A stretch of 56,959 nucleotides of DNA. Source: Chitinophagaceae bacterium T5-Br10_B2g13. Lineage in GTDB: Bacteria; Bacteroidota; Rhodothermia; Balneolales; Balneolaceae. The notes under the pieces are model-generated. The model worked only from the letters and a program-made list of their open reading frames with translations. It was not told the DNA's origin and did no database searches. The stretch spans positions 1 to 56,959 of the forward strand of contig LKNA01000011.1 in assembly GCA_001564065.1 (NCBI GenBank), given 5' to 3'. Shown here piece by piece: positions 7,416-16,068 of the stretch. A program made the position numbers and the translations under genes. Position 1 is the stretch's first letter. Every line of letters begins with the position of its first letter.

Positions 7416-8840
7416 ATGATGGATTTAAAAATAATTTATAAGTATAAGCTCACTATTGTGCCGGCGCTGTTCATCCTCCTGTTTTTGGGGTGCGAGCGAA
7501 CGGTTAGTGACTTAGAGACTCCCGATTTTACGGAGAACCCGGAAGTATTTATTGACGGATTTAGTGCAGGATTGGAATATTTTCCTTACGAAGGTTCAAA
7601 GGCAGATGCTTTCAGCGTTGATTCACGTAACACTATTGAAGGCAGTTCTCTTTCAATGCGCTTTGATGTGCCTAATGTAGGGGATCCGGATGGTGCTTTC
7701 GCCGGAGCTATCTTCAGAGACGAAAATGGCGGAAGAAACCTGACCTCCTACAATGCTCTTACATTTTATGCCAAAGGCACCAGAGCCGGTACTATTAATG
7801 ACATCGGTTTTGGGCAGGATTTCTTCGGAAATAGATTCGAAGTAGGATTGAGTGGCCTTAGATTAACCACCAACTGGAGAAAGTATGTGATCCCAATTCC
7901 GGACGCTTCACTGTTAACCCAAGAACGTGGGTTACTGTGGTATGCAGAGGGTCCTGAAAACGGTGACGGGTACTCCTTTTGGCTGGATGACGTTAAGTTT
8001 GAAAATCTTCCGGGTCTGGCTCAGCCACGACCTGCAATAATGAATGGTAACGAAGAGACGATAACCAGTTTTACCGGTTCTGCTACTTCAGTTAGCGGTC
8101 TTACGTTCACAATGAACCAAGCAAACGGAGTAGATGTAACCGTTGGCGCTGCACCGGCCTACTACTCATTCAACTCATCCAACACCAGCGTAGCCACTGT
8201 TAATGAAGCAGGACAGGTTACCGTTGTTGGCGAGGGTACTGCTGAAATTACAGCAACCATGAGGAGCTTAAATGCCCGTGGAGCACTAATTATAGAATCA
8301 ATAGGAGTTTTCACACCGGCCCCGACCCCAACAGAAGATCCTGAAAATGTAATTTCCATTTTCAGTGATGCCTACGAAAACGTTCCTGTTGATTTCTATA
8401 ATGGCTTTTATGCCCCATTTCAAACCACTACTTCAAATGACTTTGAAGTAAATGGTAATAACGTTCTGGGATATGAGAATTTCAATTTTGTGGGAATCGA
8501 GTTTAATCAAAACGTACCTACAATTGACGGAAGTGAGATGAATTTCTTAAGCATGGATGTTTTCTTCCCGGATGAGGTCCCGGCTAATTCACAACTGAAT
8601 GTAAATCTAAGAGACTTTGGTCCTGATGATTCGTTTGATGGAGGAGATGATACCGTTGTATCGACTTCTGTTAGCACACCTGCATTGGTCTCCGGTGAAT
8701 GGATCAGAATTGATCTGGATATCTCTGGAATGGCTAACAAGTCCAATCTTGGTCAGATCGTATTGGATGCTGACCCAGCACAAACAAATCCACTAGTTGG
8801 GTCAACGTTCTACGTCGACAATATTTACCTGCGCAAGTAG
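7416..8840 (+). CDS. Surface glycan-binding lipoprotein with two CBM-like domains and a BIG2-type Ig domain
   Basis: A 474-residue lipoprotein: hydrophobic leader and lipobox LFLGC (Cys26), followed by acidic residues as in surface-exported lipoproteins. Residues ~45-205 form a jelly-roll carbohydrate-binding-like domain (YNALTFYAKGTRAG, then a FWLDDVKFENL end). Residues ~205-300 contain a bacterial Ig-like BIG2 segment (VATVNEAGQVTVVGEGTAEI). Residues ~310-474 form a second jelly-roll ending in STFYVDNIYLRK. No catalytic motif is visible. It probably holds beta-glucan at the cell surface, the role SGBP/SusE-like proteins play elsewhere. ATGs at 7416 and 7419 are both possible. The stop codon lies inside a perfect 13-bp hairpin. 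Confidence 0.75.
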   Translation: MMDLKIIYKYKLTIVPALFILLFLGCERTVSDLETPDFTENPEVFIDGFSAGLEYFPYEGSKADAFSVDSRNTIEGSSLSMRFDVPNVGDPDGAFAGAIFRDENGGRNLTSYNALTFYAKGTRAGTINDIGFGQDFFGNRFEVGLSGLRLTTNWRKYVIPIPDASLLTQERGLLWYAEGPENGDGYSFWLDDVKFENLPGLAQPRPAIMNGNEETITSFTGSATSVSGLTFTMNQANGVDVTVGAAPAYYSFNSSNTSVATVNEAGQVTVVGEGTAEITATMRSLNARGALIIESIGVFTPAPTPTEDPENVISIFSDAYENVPVDFYNGFYAPFQTTTSNDFEVNGNNVLGYENFNFVGIEFNQNVPTIDGSEMNFLSMDVFFPDEVPANSQLNVNLRDFGPDDSFDGGDDTVVSTSVSTPALVSGEWIRIDLDISGMANKSNLGQIVLDADPAQTNPLVGSTFYVDNIYLRK

Positions 8841-8852
8841 CAGGTAAATATT
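8820..8852 (+). other. Long perfect hairpin overlapping the stop codon of the binding lipoprotein gene
   Basis: AATATTTACCTGC (8820-8832) pairs perfectly with GCAGGTAAATATT (8840-8852) around a 7-base loop, GCAAGTA. The TAG stop sits at 8838-8840, at the loop and the base of the 3' arm. No T-run follows, so it is not a classic terminator. It may act as an mRNA 3'-end stabiliser or a processing boundary between the binding-protein and GH16 cistrons. Confidence 0.7.
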
Positions 8853-8902
8853 ACCCGGCTAAAACCTTTAACTATCAAAAATAAATTATATCGAAGTAAA
8901 GC

Positions 8903-9739
8903 ATGAAAACATCACTAAAAATTCTCCTCTGCCTAAATTTCCTGGCCCTCACTCTATCAGGTTGTGGAACTGAAAACGAACCTGAGGAAGAAATCACCAG
9001 AGAAATAATCTGGCAGGATGAATTCGATGTAGATGGAAGCCTTGATCCCGATCGCTGGACCTTCGACATTGGAACCGGCGTGGAGATCTTCGGCCAGCCC
9101 GGATGGGGAAACAACGAGCGACAATACTACACAGACCGACCTGAAAATGTCCGTATTGAAGATGGTATGCTGCATATAACCGCAAGAGAAGAGTCTTTTG
9201 AAGGCTCTTCTTATACCTCGGCCAGAATACTGACAAGAGGTCTGTTTGAAACAACTTTTGGCCGGTTCGAAGCAAGTATCAAGCTACCCTTTGGCCAGGG
9301 AATTTGGCCGGCATTCTGGTTACTTGGAGACGATTCTGATGGTACGGTAATCTGGCCACAAATTGGTGAGATCGATATCATGGAGTATCGTGGACAGGAA
9401 CCATTAGTAATTCATGGAAGTATTCATGGACCGGGTTATTCTGCAGGAAATGCTGTTACCAGGCGATATCGGTTAACAGAAGGCAGATTCGATACTGACT
9501 TTTATCTGTTCGCTATAGAGTGGGAGCCTAACTCCATTAAATTTTTCGTCGACGATGTAATGTACAATGAAATTACACCGGACGATGTGGATGGAGAGTG
9601 GGTTTTCAACGATAACACATTTCACATTATACTCAATGTGGCAGTCGGCGGAACATTTGTTGGACCTCCTTCAAATTTAACGCCTTTCCCTCAAACCATG
9701 ATGGTGGATTACGTAAGGGTTTACAAACAAGGAAATTAG
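8903..9739 (+). CDS. GH16 endo-beta-1,3-glucanase (laminarinase) lipoprotein
   Basis: A 278-residue lipoprotein with lipobox LSGC (Cys21) and an acidic stretch, ENEPEEE, after it, which suggests export to the surface. The rest is one GH16 jelly-roll: WQDEFDVDGSLDPDRWTFDIG at the start, RFEASIKLPFGQGIWPAFWLLG, then the catalytic GEIDIME (nucleophile Glu156, Asp158, acid/base Glu161), the HGSIHGPGYS substrate strand and a C-terminal MMVDYVRVYKQ. These are the hallmarks of bacterial laminarinases, which cut internal beta-1,3 bonds of laminarin and mixed-linkage glucans. It lies between the binding lipoprotein and the phosphorylase and is followed by a hairpin with a T-rich tail at 9748. Confidence 0.93.
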   Translation: MKTSLKILLCLNFLALTLSGCGTENEPEEEITREIIWQDEFDVDGSLDPDRWTFDIGTGVEIFGQPGWGNNERQYYTDRPENVRIEDGMLHITAREESFEGSSYTSARILTRGLFETTFGRFEASIKLPFGQGIWPAFWLLGDDSDGTVIWPQIGEIDIMEYRGQEPLVIHGSIHGPGYSAGNAVTRRYRLTEGRFDTDFYLFAIEWEPNSIKFFVDDVMYNEITPDDVDGEWVFNDNTFHIILNVAVGGTFVGPPSNLTPFPQTMMVDYVRVYKQGN

Positions 9740-9747
9740 TCACCGTT

Positions 9748-9784
9748 CACGCCTGACGGAATACTCAGGTGTGTTCTTTTTAAT
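9748..9784 (+). terminator. Terminator-like hairpin inside the glucan cluster (possible attenuator)
   Basis: CACGCCTGA (9748-9756) pairs with TCAGGTGTG (9765-9773), nine pairs including one G-U, around an 8-base loop, followed by TTCTTTTTAATTTT. It lies between the GH16 stop and the ATG of the phosphorylase gene only 51 bases on, so it may terminate part of the transcripts and set a higher dose of the surface proteins than of the cytoplasmic ones. Confidence 0.7.
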
Positions 9785-9789
9785 TTTAA

Positions 9790-12700
9790 ATGAAAAAAAC
9801 GAATAATAGAACATTGGCAAAATCTATTTCTGTAGAAAATTTTGACGGAGAAAAGTGGTTTAAAATCAGTAACTATGATCAACTGCGACCATTTTTTATG
9901 AGTGTTGTAAGTGATTCAAACCACTGGATGTTTATATCCAGTAACGGCGGGCTCAGCGCCGGAAGAAAAAATGCTCAATACGCCCTCTTCCCCTATTATA
10001 CTGATGATAAAATTACCGACCTGGCTGATACAACAGGCAGCAAAACCATCATTCAGGTAAAGAAAAATGATGAAATTCTTCTCTGGGAGCCTTTTTCGGA
10101 TCGATTTACAGATAATTTCTCGCTCACCCGAAATCTGTATAAAAACAGGTTTGGCAATAAAATTCTTTTTGAAGAGATCAATAACGATCTGGGACTCACT
10201 TTCAGGTATGAATGGAATTCAAGCAATCAATATGGATTTGTCAGAACCTCTGAGTTGATCAACCATTCTGATCGTGATCACACTCTTTCATTCATAGACG
10301 GTATACAAAACGTACTTCCCTATGGCGTTGAAAGCGACCTACAGCAGGCCTCAAGTAATCTTGCAGACGCCTACAAAAGAACGGAGTTAGTCGCTGAATC
10401 CGGTTTAGCTGTTTTTGCACTGAGCGCCATCATTGTAGATAAAGCAGAACCCAGCGAAGCCCTGAAAGCTAACATTGCCTGGTCATTAGGTCTTGATAAA
10501 CCCAAGCATCTTTTATCATCGCTCCAGCTCAATACATTCCGTAACAAGGAAGAGATCGTTGAAGAGCAGGACGTTAAAGGAGAAAAAGGAGCCTATTTCC
10601 TTCATGAAGAGATTGTTTTACCGGCAAACGAAACCAAAAAGTGGAAAATCGTTGCGAATGTAAATCAGAATCAGTCGCAAATTGTAGAGCTGAATAAAGC
10701 TATTCAGAACGATAAATACTTAAAAGAAAATGTACTGCAAGATGTAGAAGCTGGAACCGAGAGGCTTTTGCTGTTAACCGGTAGCGCAGACGGCCTGCAG
10801 AAAACTTCAGATCATCTGAAAGATGCTCGCCACTACTCTAATGTGCTGTTTAACATTATGCGCGGTGGTATTTTTGACGATAATTACCAAATTGAAAAGG
10901 ACGATTTCCTCTCCTATCTGAAGGGTGCAAATTCAAATGTATACAGTAGAAACCAACAATTTGTTGATCAGTTGGACGAGGTATTTTCAAATACGGAGCT
11001 GTATGACCGTGTTGAGAAAATGGACGATCCGGATTTGCTGCGCCTTTCGAAAGAGTATTTGCCACTAAAATTCAGTCGCAGACACGGAGATCCAAGCCGG
11101 CCCTGGAATCAGTTTTCCATCAATACGCACAGCGAACTGGATGGATCAAAAATTCTGGATTACGAGGGCAACTGGCGTGATATTTTCCAGAACTGGGAAG
11201 CATTGGTTCACTCCTATCCCGGCTTTATTGAAGGCATGATTTTCAAGTTTCTGAACGCCACCACGTTTGACGGTTACAACCCATACAGGGTTACCAAAGG
11301 CGGGTTCGACTGGGAAACGATCGACCCTGATGATCCTTGGTCATACATCGGCTACTGGGGAGATCATCAGATTATCTACCTCCTGAAATTTTTAGAGTTT
11401 TACAGAAACCTTCAGCCGGATGCGCTCGAACAGCTTTTCAACAAAGAGTGCTTCGCTTATGCTAATGTACCCTACCGGATCAAATCTTACGAGCAGATTG
11501 CAAAAGATCCCAAAAACACCATCGATTTTGATGGTAAATCGGATCAGGAAATTCATAAAAAAGTAGAAGAGATCGGGGCCGATGGTGCACTTCTTCAAAG
11601 TGAGCAGAGTGATATCTACCGGGTTAACTTTATTGAGAAGATTCTGGCTACTGTTCTTGCCAAAATGTCCAATTTCATACCTGAAGGCGGTATCTGGATG
11701 AACACCCAGCGTCCGGAATGGAATGACGCCAACAACGCCCTGGTAGGAAACGGGGTCTCTATGGTGACACTCTATTACCTCCGGCGATTTTTGAAATTCT
11801 TTGAAAGCACCCTCTCTGAAACAGAGCTTAATGAGTTGGTTATTTCCGAAGAACTCGATCGCTTTTTTACCCAAATTTCAGACACTCTTCAGCAACATAA
11901 AGGATTACTAAATAACCGGTTTGATGACGCAGACAGAAAAGCTGTTACCGATGCTTTGGGAATGGCCGGCAGTGAGTATAGAAACCGGATTTATGAAAAT
12001 GGGTTTACCGGAAATAAGGAATCGCTGAAAATTGATCAGATTTCTGAATTCTTAAATACAGCCCTCTCCTATCTGGAGCACTCCATTGAAGCAAATCGAA
12101 GAGAAGACAATCTTTATCATGCATATAACCTAATGAGCATGAATCCTGATGGGGTTTCAATTTCCCGTCTTGATGAGATGCTGGAAGGTCAGGTTGCGGT
12201 TCTCAGCTCAGGTTACTTGAGCCCGCGGGAGTCTGCTGAGGTGATGGATGCCCTTCGCAACAGCGCCCTCTATCGGGAAGATCAGAACAGCTATATACTC
12301 TACCCAAACAAGGAGCTTCCCGGATTTTTAGAGAAGAATAACATCCCGAAAAATTTGGTTGAAAAATCGGAGCTGCTTAAGCAGATGGTTGCAGACAGTG
12401 ACCGTAGAATTATCAACAAAGACGTAAAAGGTAATTACCATTTCAACGGTAACTTCAGAAATGCAGGAGATTTGAGTAAAGCTCTCCATCAGATCAACTC
12501 TGACAAATATCAGTCACTGGTTGAAAAAGAGTTCGACCTACTCCTTCAAATTTTTGAAGAGGTATTTAATCACAAAGCGTTTACCGGGCGGTCCGGAACA
12601 TTCTTCGCCTTTGAGGGACTGGGTTCCATCTACTGGCATATGGTTTCCAAACTCTACCTGGCTGTGGAAGAGGTAACTCTTGAAGCTATTCATAAGGGCG

Positions 12701-13233
12701 CTGACACATCCGTACTCAATCGTCTGAAAAACCATTTTTATGAAGTTGGGGATGGAATCGGAATTCATAAATCACCTGAAGTTTACGGAGCATTTCCAAC
12801 CGACCCATACTCGCACACTCCATATCACAGAGGGGCACAGCAGCCCGGCATGACCGGTCAGGTGAAGGAGGATATACTTGTTCGAATGGGTGAACTGGGA
12901 GTATTTATTGAAGATGGAAAGCTGGTATTTAACCCTGTTCTGCTCAAAGAGAGCGAATTTCTCAAAGAGAAGTCTCAATTCAACTATGTCGATGTGAAGG
13001 ATATCGACCGAAAGCTTGACCTTCAGCCAAACTCAATGGCATTTACATTTTGCCAGGTACCGGTTGTCTATAAAAAATCCGGTAAAACCGGAATCAAAGT
13101 CACATTCAGCAGCGGTGATAACGAAAATATTAATGGCTTGAACCTGAACAGGAACGTCAGCCGGAAAATATTTAATCGTACCGGTGAAATTGAATTGATC
13201 ATAGTTGATTTGAAAAGCGATCAGCTTACATAG
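9790..13233 (+). CDS. Cytoplasmic GH149/GH161-like beta-1,3-glucan phosphorylase
   Basis: A 1147-residue protein without signal peptide or membrane segments. The N-terminal third is beta-rich (WFKISNYDQLRPFFMSVVSD, WMFISSNGGLSAGRKNAQYALFPYY), as in the beta-sandwich domain of GH94-related phosphorylases. The central part carries the (alpha/alpha)6 landmarks DYEGNWRDIFQNWEAL, GYWGDHQIIYLLKFLEFY and RPEWNDANNALVG, with Asp646 the likely general acid. Length and motifs fit the beta-1,3-oligoglucan phosphorylase families GH149 (about 1100 residues) and GH161 better than cellobiose or laminaribiose phosphorylases of GH94. The expected reaction is phosphorolysis of laminari-oligosaccharides to glucose-1-phosphate in the cytoplasm, saving ATP. 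Choosing between GH149 and GH161 needs a profile search. Confidence 0.72.
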   Translation: MKKTNNRTLAKSISVENFDGEKWFKISNYDQLRPFFMSVVSDSNHWMFISSNGGLSAGRKNAQYALFPYYTDDKITDLADTTGSKTIIQVKKNDEILLWEPFSDRFTDNFSLTRNLYKNRFGNKILFEEINNDLGLTFRYEWNSSNQYGFVRTSELINHSDRDHTLSFIDGIQNVLPYGVESDLQQASSNLADAYKRTELVAESGLAVFALSAIIVDKAEPSEALKANIAWSLGLDKPKHLLSSLQLNTFRNKEEIVEEQDVKGEKGAYFLHEEIVLPANETKKWKIVANVNQNQSQIVELNKAIQNDKYLKENVLQDVEAGTERLLLLTGSADGLQKTSDHLKDARHYSNVLFNIMRGGIFDDNYQIEKDDFLSYLKGANSNVYSRNQQFVDQLDEVFSNTELYDRVEKMDDPDLLRLSKEYLPLKFSRRHGDPSRPWNQFSINTHSELDGSKILDYEGNWRDIFQNWEALVHSYPGFIEGMIFKFLNATTFDGYNPYRVTKGGFDWETIDPDDPWSYIGYWGDHQIIYLLKFLEFYRNLQPDALEQLFNKECFAYANVPYRIKSYEQIAKDPKNTIDFDGKSDQEIHKKVEEIGADGALLQSEQSDIYRVNFIEKILATVLAKMSNFIPEGGIWMNTQRPEWNDANNALVGNGVSMVTLYYLRRFLKFFESTLSETELNELVISEELDRFFTQISDTLQQHKGLLNNRFDDADRKAVTDALGMAGSEYRNRIYENGFTGNKESLKIDQISEFLNTALSYLEHSIEANRREDNLYHAYNLMSMNPDGVSISRLDEMLEGQVAVLSSGYLSPRESAEVMDALRNSALYREDQNSYILYPNKELPGFLEKNNIPKNLVEKSELLKQMVADSDRRIINKDVKGNYHFNGNFRNAGDLSKALHQINSDKYQSLVEKEFDLLLQIFEEVFNHKAFTGRSGTFFAFEGLGSIYWHMVSKLYLAVEEVTLEAIHKGADTSVLNRLKNHFYEVGDGIGIHKSPEVYGAFPTDPYSHTPYHRGAQQPGMTGQVKEDILVRMGELGVFIEDGKLVFNPVLLKESEFLKEKSQFNYVDVKDIDRKLDLQPNSMAFTFCQVPVVYKKSGKTGIKVTFSSGDNENINGLNLNRNVSRKIFNRTGEIELIIVDLKSDQLT

Positions 13234-13257
13234 CCCGAAACAACTCAAATTGAAAAG

Positions 13258-14556
13258 ATGAAAAACATACTCTTACTTCTTATCGCAATCACAGTACCAC
13301 TGCTTATGAGTTCATGCAACGGTTCACCGGATCGACAGGCTGCCGGCAGTAGTGTTACTGCCGCCGAAATTTTAAGCGACCCCTACTACAGGGCGATCTC
13401 ATTTGGCGCGTACCGCGACACCACCAGGGACATACAGCCCACTATCCCGCAGCTTAAGGACGATATTAAGATACTGCATGCCATGGGAATCCGTCTGCTT
13501 AGAACCTACAACGTATATTACGATGAGGCAGAAAACCTGCTCAAAGCAATTCGTGAAGTTCAGCAAGAGGATCCGGAGTTCGACATGTATTTGATGATGG
13601 GTGCCTGGATCGACGCCAAATACGCATGGACAGATCATCCTGAAAGAATCAGGGATGTTGAGAGCGAGGAGAACGAAAGCGAAATTGAACGAGCTATAGC
13701 GCTTGCCAATGAATATCCCGATATCGTTAAAATTCTTGCCGTGGGCAATGAAGCGATGGTCCACTGGGCGTGGGAGTATTACGTTGAGCCGGAAATAATT
13801 CTCAACTGGGTAAACTACCTTCAGGATCTGAAACAGCAGGGAGATCTGCCCGAGACACTTTGGATTACCAGTTCAGACAACTTCGCGTCGTGGGGTGGCG
13901 GTGATCCGGTATACCACAAAGATGCATTAAACGAACTGATCCGCGCTGTGGATTACATCTCCTTGCACACCTACCCCATGCACGACACGCACTACAACCC
14001 CGAATTCTGGGGAGTACCTGAAGATGAACAGCACCTCTCTGACATGGAGAAAATTGATGCAGCCATGCACCGTGCACTCGACTATGCCAAAATGCAATAT
14101 CAAAGCGTGGTGGACTATATGAGAAGCCTGGGTGTGGAAAAACCGGTTCACATCGGAGAAACCGGCTGGGCAACTATATCCAACGAATTTTACGGACCCG
14201 AGGGAGCCCGTGCCATCGATGAATATAAAGCGGGGATGTATCACGACTTGGTGCGTGAATGGTCGGAAAGCGAAGGAATCAACCTTGTCTATTTTGCAGC
14301 CTTTGATGAGCCGTGGAAAGATTCAGAAAATCCTCTCGGTTCTGAAAATCACTTCGGTTTAATCAACCTGCAGGCGGAAGCAAAATATGCCATCTGGGAC
14401 CTCGTAGATGAGGGTGTATTTGAGGGACTGACCCGCGACGGACAGCCAATCACCAAAACCTACAATGGAGATTTCGAGGCGCTTTTAGAAGATGTACTGG
14501 TACCGCCAACTGAACAGGAAATACAGCAGAGACTGGAAACTGAAAACGCTAACTAA
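13258..14556 (+). CDS. GH17 beta-1,3-glucanase lipoprotein
   Basis: A 432-residue lipoprotein (lipobox MSSC, Cys20). The GH17 TIM barrel is recognisable from ISFGAYRD, LLRTYNVYYDEA, ILAVGNEAM (acid/base Glu165), YISLHTYP, and VHIGETGWAT (nucleophile Glu301), then YFAAFDEPWKD and a FGLINLQ end. GH17 enzymes hydrolyse, or in some bacteria transglycosylate, beta-1,3-glucans. It sits in the envelope, probably the periplasm or outer membrane. The gene overlaps nothing and is followed by one base and then the ATG of the GH30 gene. Its sequence is closer to the third GH17 protein (19330-20259) than to the MFS-fused one. Confidence 0.88.
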   Translation: MKNILLLLIAITVPLLMSSCNGSPDRQAAGSSVTAAEILSDPYYRAISFGAYRDTTRDIQPTIPQLKDDIKILHAMGIRLLRTYNVYYDEAENLLKAIREVQQEDPEFDMYLMMGAWIDAKYAWTDHPERIRDVESEENESEIERAIALANEYPDIVKILAVGNEAMVHWAWEYYVEPEIILNWVNYLQDLKQQGDLPETLWITSSDNFASWGGGDPVYHKDALNELIRAVDYISLHTYPMHDTHYNPEFWGVPEDEQHLSDMEKIDAAMHRALDYAKMQYQSVVDYMRSLGVEKPVHIGETGWATISNEFYGPEGARAIDEYKAGMYHDLVREWSESEGINLVYFAAFDEPWKDSENPLGSENHFGLINLQAEAKYAIWDLVDEGVFEGLTRDGQPITKTYNGDFEALLEDVLVPPTEQEIQQRLETENAN

Positions 14557-14557
14557 G

Positions 14558-16057
14558 ATGAAAAATAGTGTATTCACGATTTGCGCAACACTGCTTTTAT
14601 TCTTCCTTACAAGCTGTACAATGAGTGACCAGATAGACATCCAAATTTTTGAAACATCAAAGAGCGGGAATCAATTAACCGAACGAGTGGAATTTCCTGA
14701 TTCAGATATTCGGGTTGAAGTCACAATCAACCCTGATGAACGTTTTCAGGAAATCACGGGATTCGGCGGTTCATTCACCGAAGCTTCTGCTTACCTTTTA
14801 AATGAGCTGAGCAGAGATAACAGAATGAAAATTCTGGAGGCCTATTTCGGAGATGACGGAGCCCGTTACTCTCTAACCCGCAAGCACATGAACTCCAGTG
14901 ACTTCTCCCTCTCCAACTACTCCTACGCACCGGTTGAAGGAGACGTTGACCTGGAACACTTCTCCATCGACGAAGACCGGGATGACATCATACCTATGAT
15001 CAAAGACGCGATGGAAATTTCAAAGGATGGGTTTAAGATCATCGCATCGCCCTGGACGGCGCCGCCGTGGATGAAAGACAATAACGACTGGAAAGGCGGT
15101 AAACTACTCCCTGAGTACTACGACACATGGGCGCTCTTCTTTTCTAAATACGTTGACGCCTACCGCGAGGAAGGAATTGATATCTGGGCATTTACAGTAG
15201 AAAATGAACCTCTCGGAAATGATGAAAACTGGGAGAGCATGCATTTCACACCGGAAGAGCAGAATGAATTTGTAAAAAATCACTTGGGTCCGCAGCTTAG
15301 AAATGATGGGCAGGATGTGAAAATTTTCGGATACGACCAGAACCGGGATGCGGAGCTGATCGAATGGGTGGATGTCATGTATGATGACCCGGATGCCGCT
15401 CAGTACTACGATGGTACGGCCGTGCACTGGTATGGCAGTACCTACCACTACTTTCCCGAAGAGCTGCAGTATGCACACAGAAAAGCCCCGGATAGGCATT
15501 TAATTCAAACTGAGGCTACGGTTGATGCTGAAGTACCCGCATGGAAGGACGACGATTGGTACTGGTCGAAAGAGGCTACCGATTGGGGCTGGGATTGGGC
15601 TCCCGAAGAGCGAAAGCATCTGCATACCAAATATGTACCGGTTTACCGCTATGCACGTGATATGATTGGCACATTAAACAATTGGGTTGACGGCTGGATA
15701 GACTGGAACATGGTGCTGGACAGGCAAGGCGGACCAAATTGGGCCGAAAACTGGTGCGCAGCACCCGTGATTGTAGATCCCGATCTGGATGAGGTCTACT
15801 TCACTCCTCTTTACTACACCATGGCTCACTTCAGCAGATTCATCCGTCCCGGAGCATACAGAATCGGGCTCGATCATTCCGATGATGAGCTCATGGTTAC
15901 CGCCGTACAAAATCCGGATGGATCTGTAGTGGTTGTCCTGTTAAATCAAACCGAGGAAACTCACGGAATTGACCTCAATCTGAACGGGCAAGTACACAAG
16001 TTTTCAATTCAGGGTAGTGCACTACAGACTGTTGTGCTAACCGGACTCAAATCATAA
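14558..16057 (+). CDS. GH30 beta-1,6-glucosidase/glucanase lipoprotein
   Basis: The start is the ATG at 14558, directly after the GH17 stop; it gives a clean lipoprotein leader (FFLTSC, Cys20) and a 499-residue product, whereas an earlier in-frame TTG would add a hydrophilic extension inside the GH17 gene. The GH30 domain shows ITGFGGSFTEASAYLL, KIIASPWTAPPWMK, FTVENEP (acid/base Glu217), VHWYG and LIQTEATVDA (nucleophile Glu319), ending in the family's small beta-sandwich (VVVLLNQTEETHGIDL). Laminarin loci often carry GH30 enzymes that remove beta-1,6 branches, so that role is likely here. Subfamily 1 or 3 cannot be decided by eye. It acts in the envelope and is followed 11 bases later by the transporter-GH17 fusion. 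Confidence 0.87.
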   Translation: MKNSVFTICATLLLFFLTSCTMSDQIDIQIFETSKSGNQLTERVEFPDSDIRVEVTINPDERFQEITGFGGSFTEASAYLLNELSRDNRMKILEAYFGDDGARYSLTRKHMNSSDFSLSNYSYAPVEGDVDLEHFSIDEDRDDIIPMIKDAMEISKDGFKIIASPWTAPPWMKDNNDWKGGKLLPEYYDTWALFFSKYVDAYREEGIDIWAFTVENEPLGNDENWESMHFTPEEQNEFVKNHLGPQLRNDGQDVKIFGYDQNRDAELIEWVDVMYDDPDAAQYYDGTAVHWYGSTYHYFPEELQYAHRKAPDRHLIQTEATVDAEVPAWKDDDWYWSKEATDWGWDWAPEERKHLHTKYVPVYRYARDMIGTLNNWVDGWIDWNMVLDRQGGPNWAENWCAAPVIVDPDLDEVYFTPLYYTMAHFSRFIRPGAYRIGLDHSDDELMVTAVQNPDGSVVVVLLNQTEETHGIDLNLNGQVHKFSIQGSALQTVVLTGLKS

Positions 16058-16068
16058 ATAAATAATAG

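Noticed and set aside
7416-8840. Interpretation of the binding lipoprotein as SusD
   Set aside because: SusD proteins are alpha-helical TPR-type; this one is beta-rich with jelly-roll and BIG2 segments.
14492-14557. N-terminal extension of the GH30 gene into the GH17 gene
   Set aside because: The extension is hydrophilic and would hide the lipoprotein signal that starts at the ATG at 14558.
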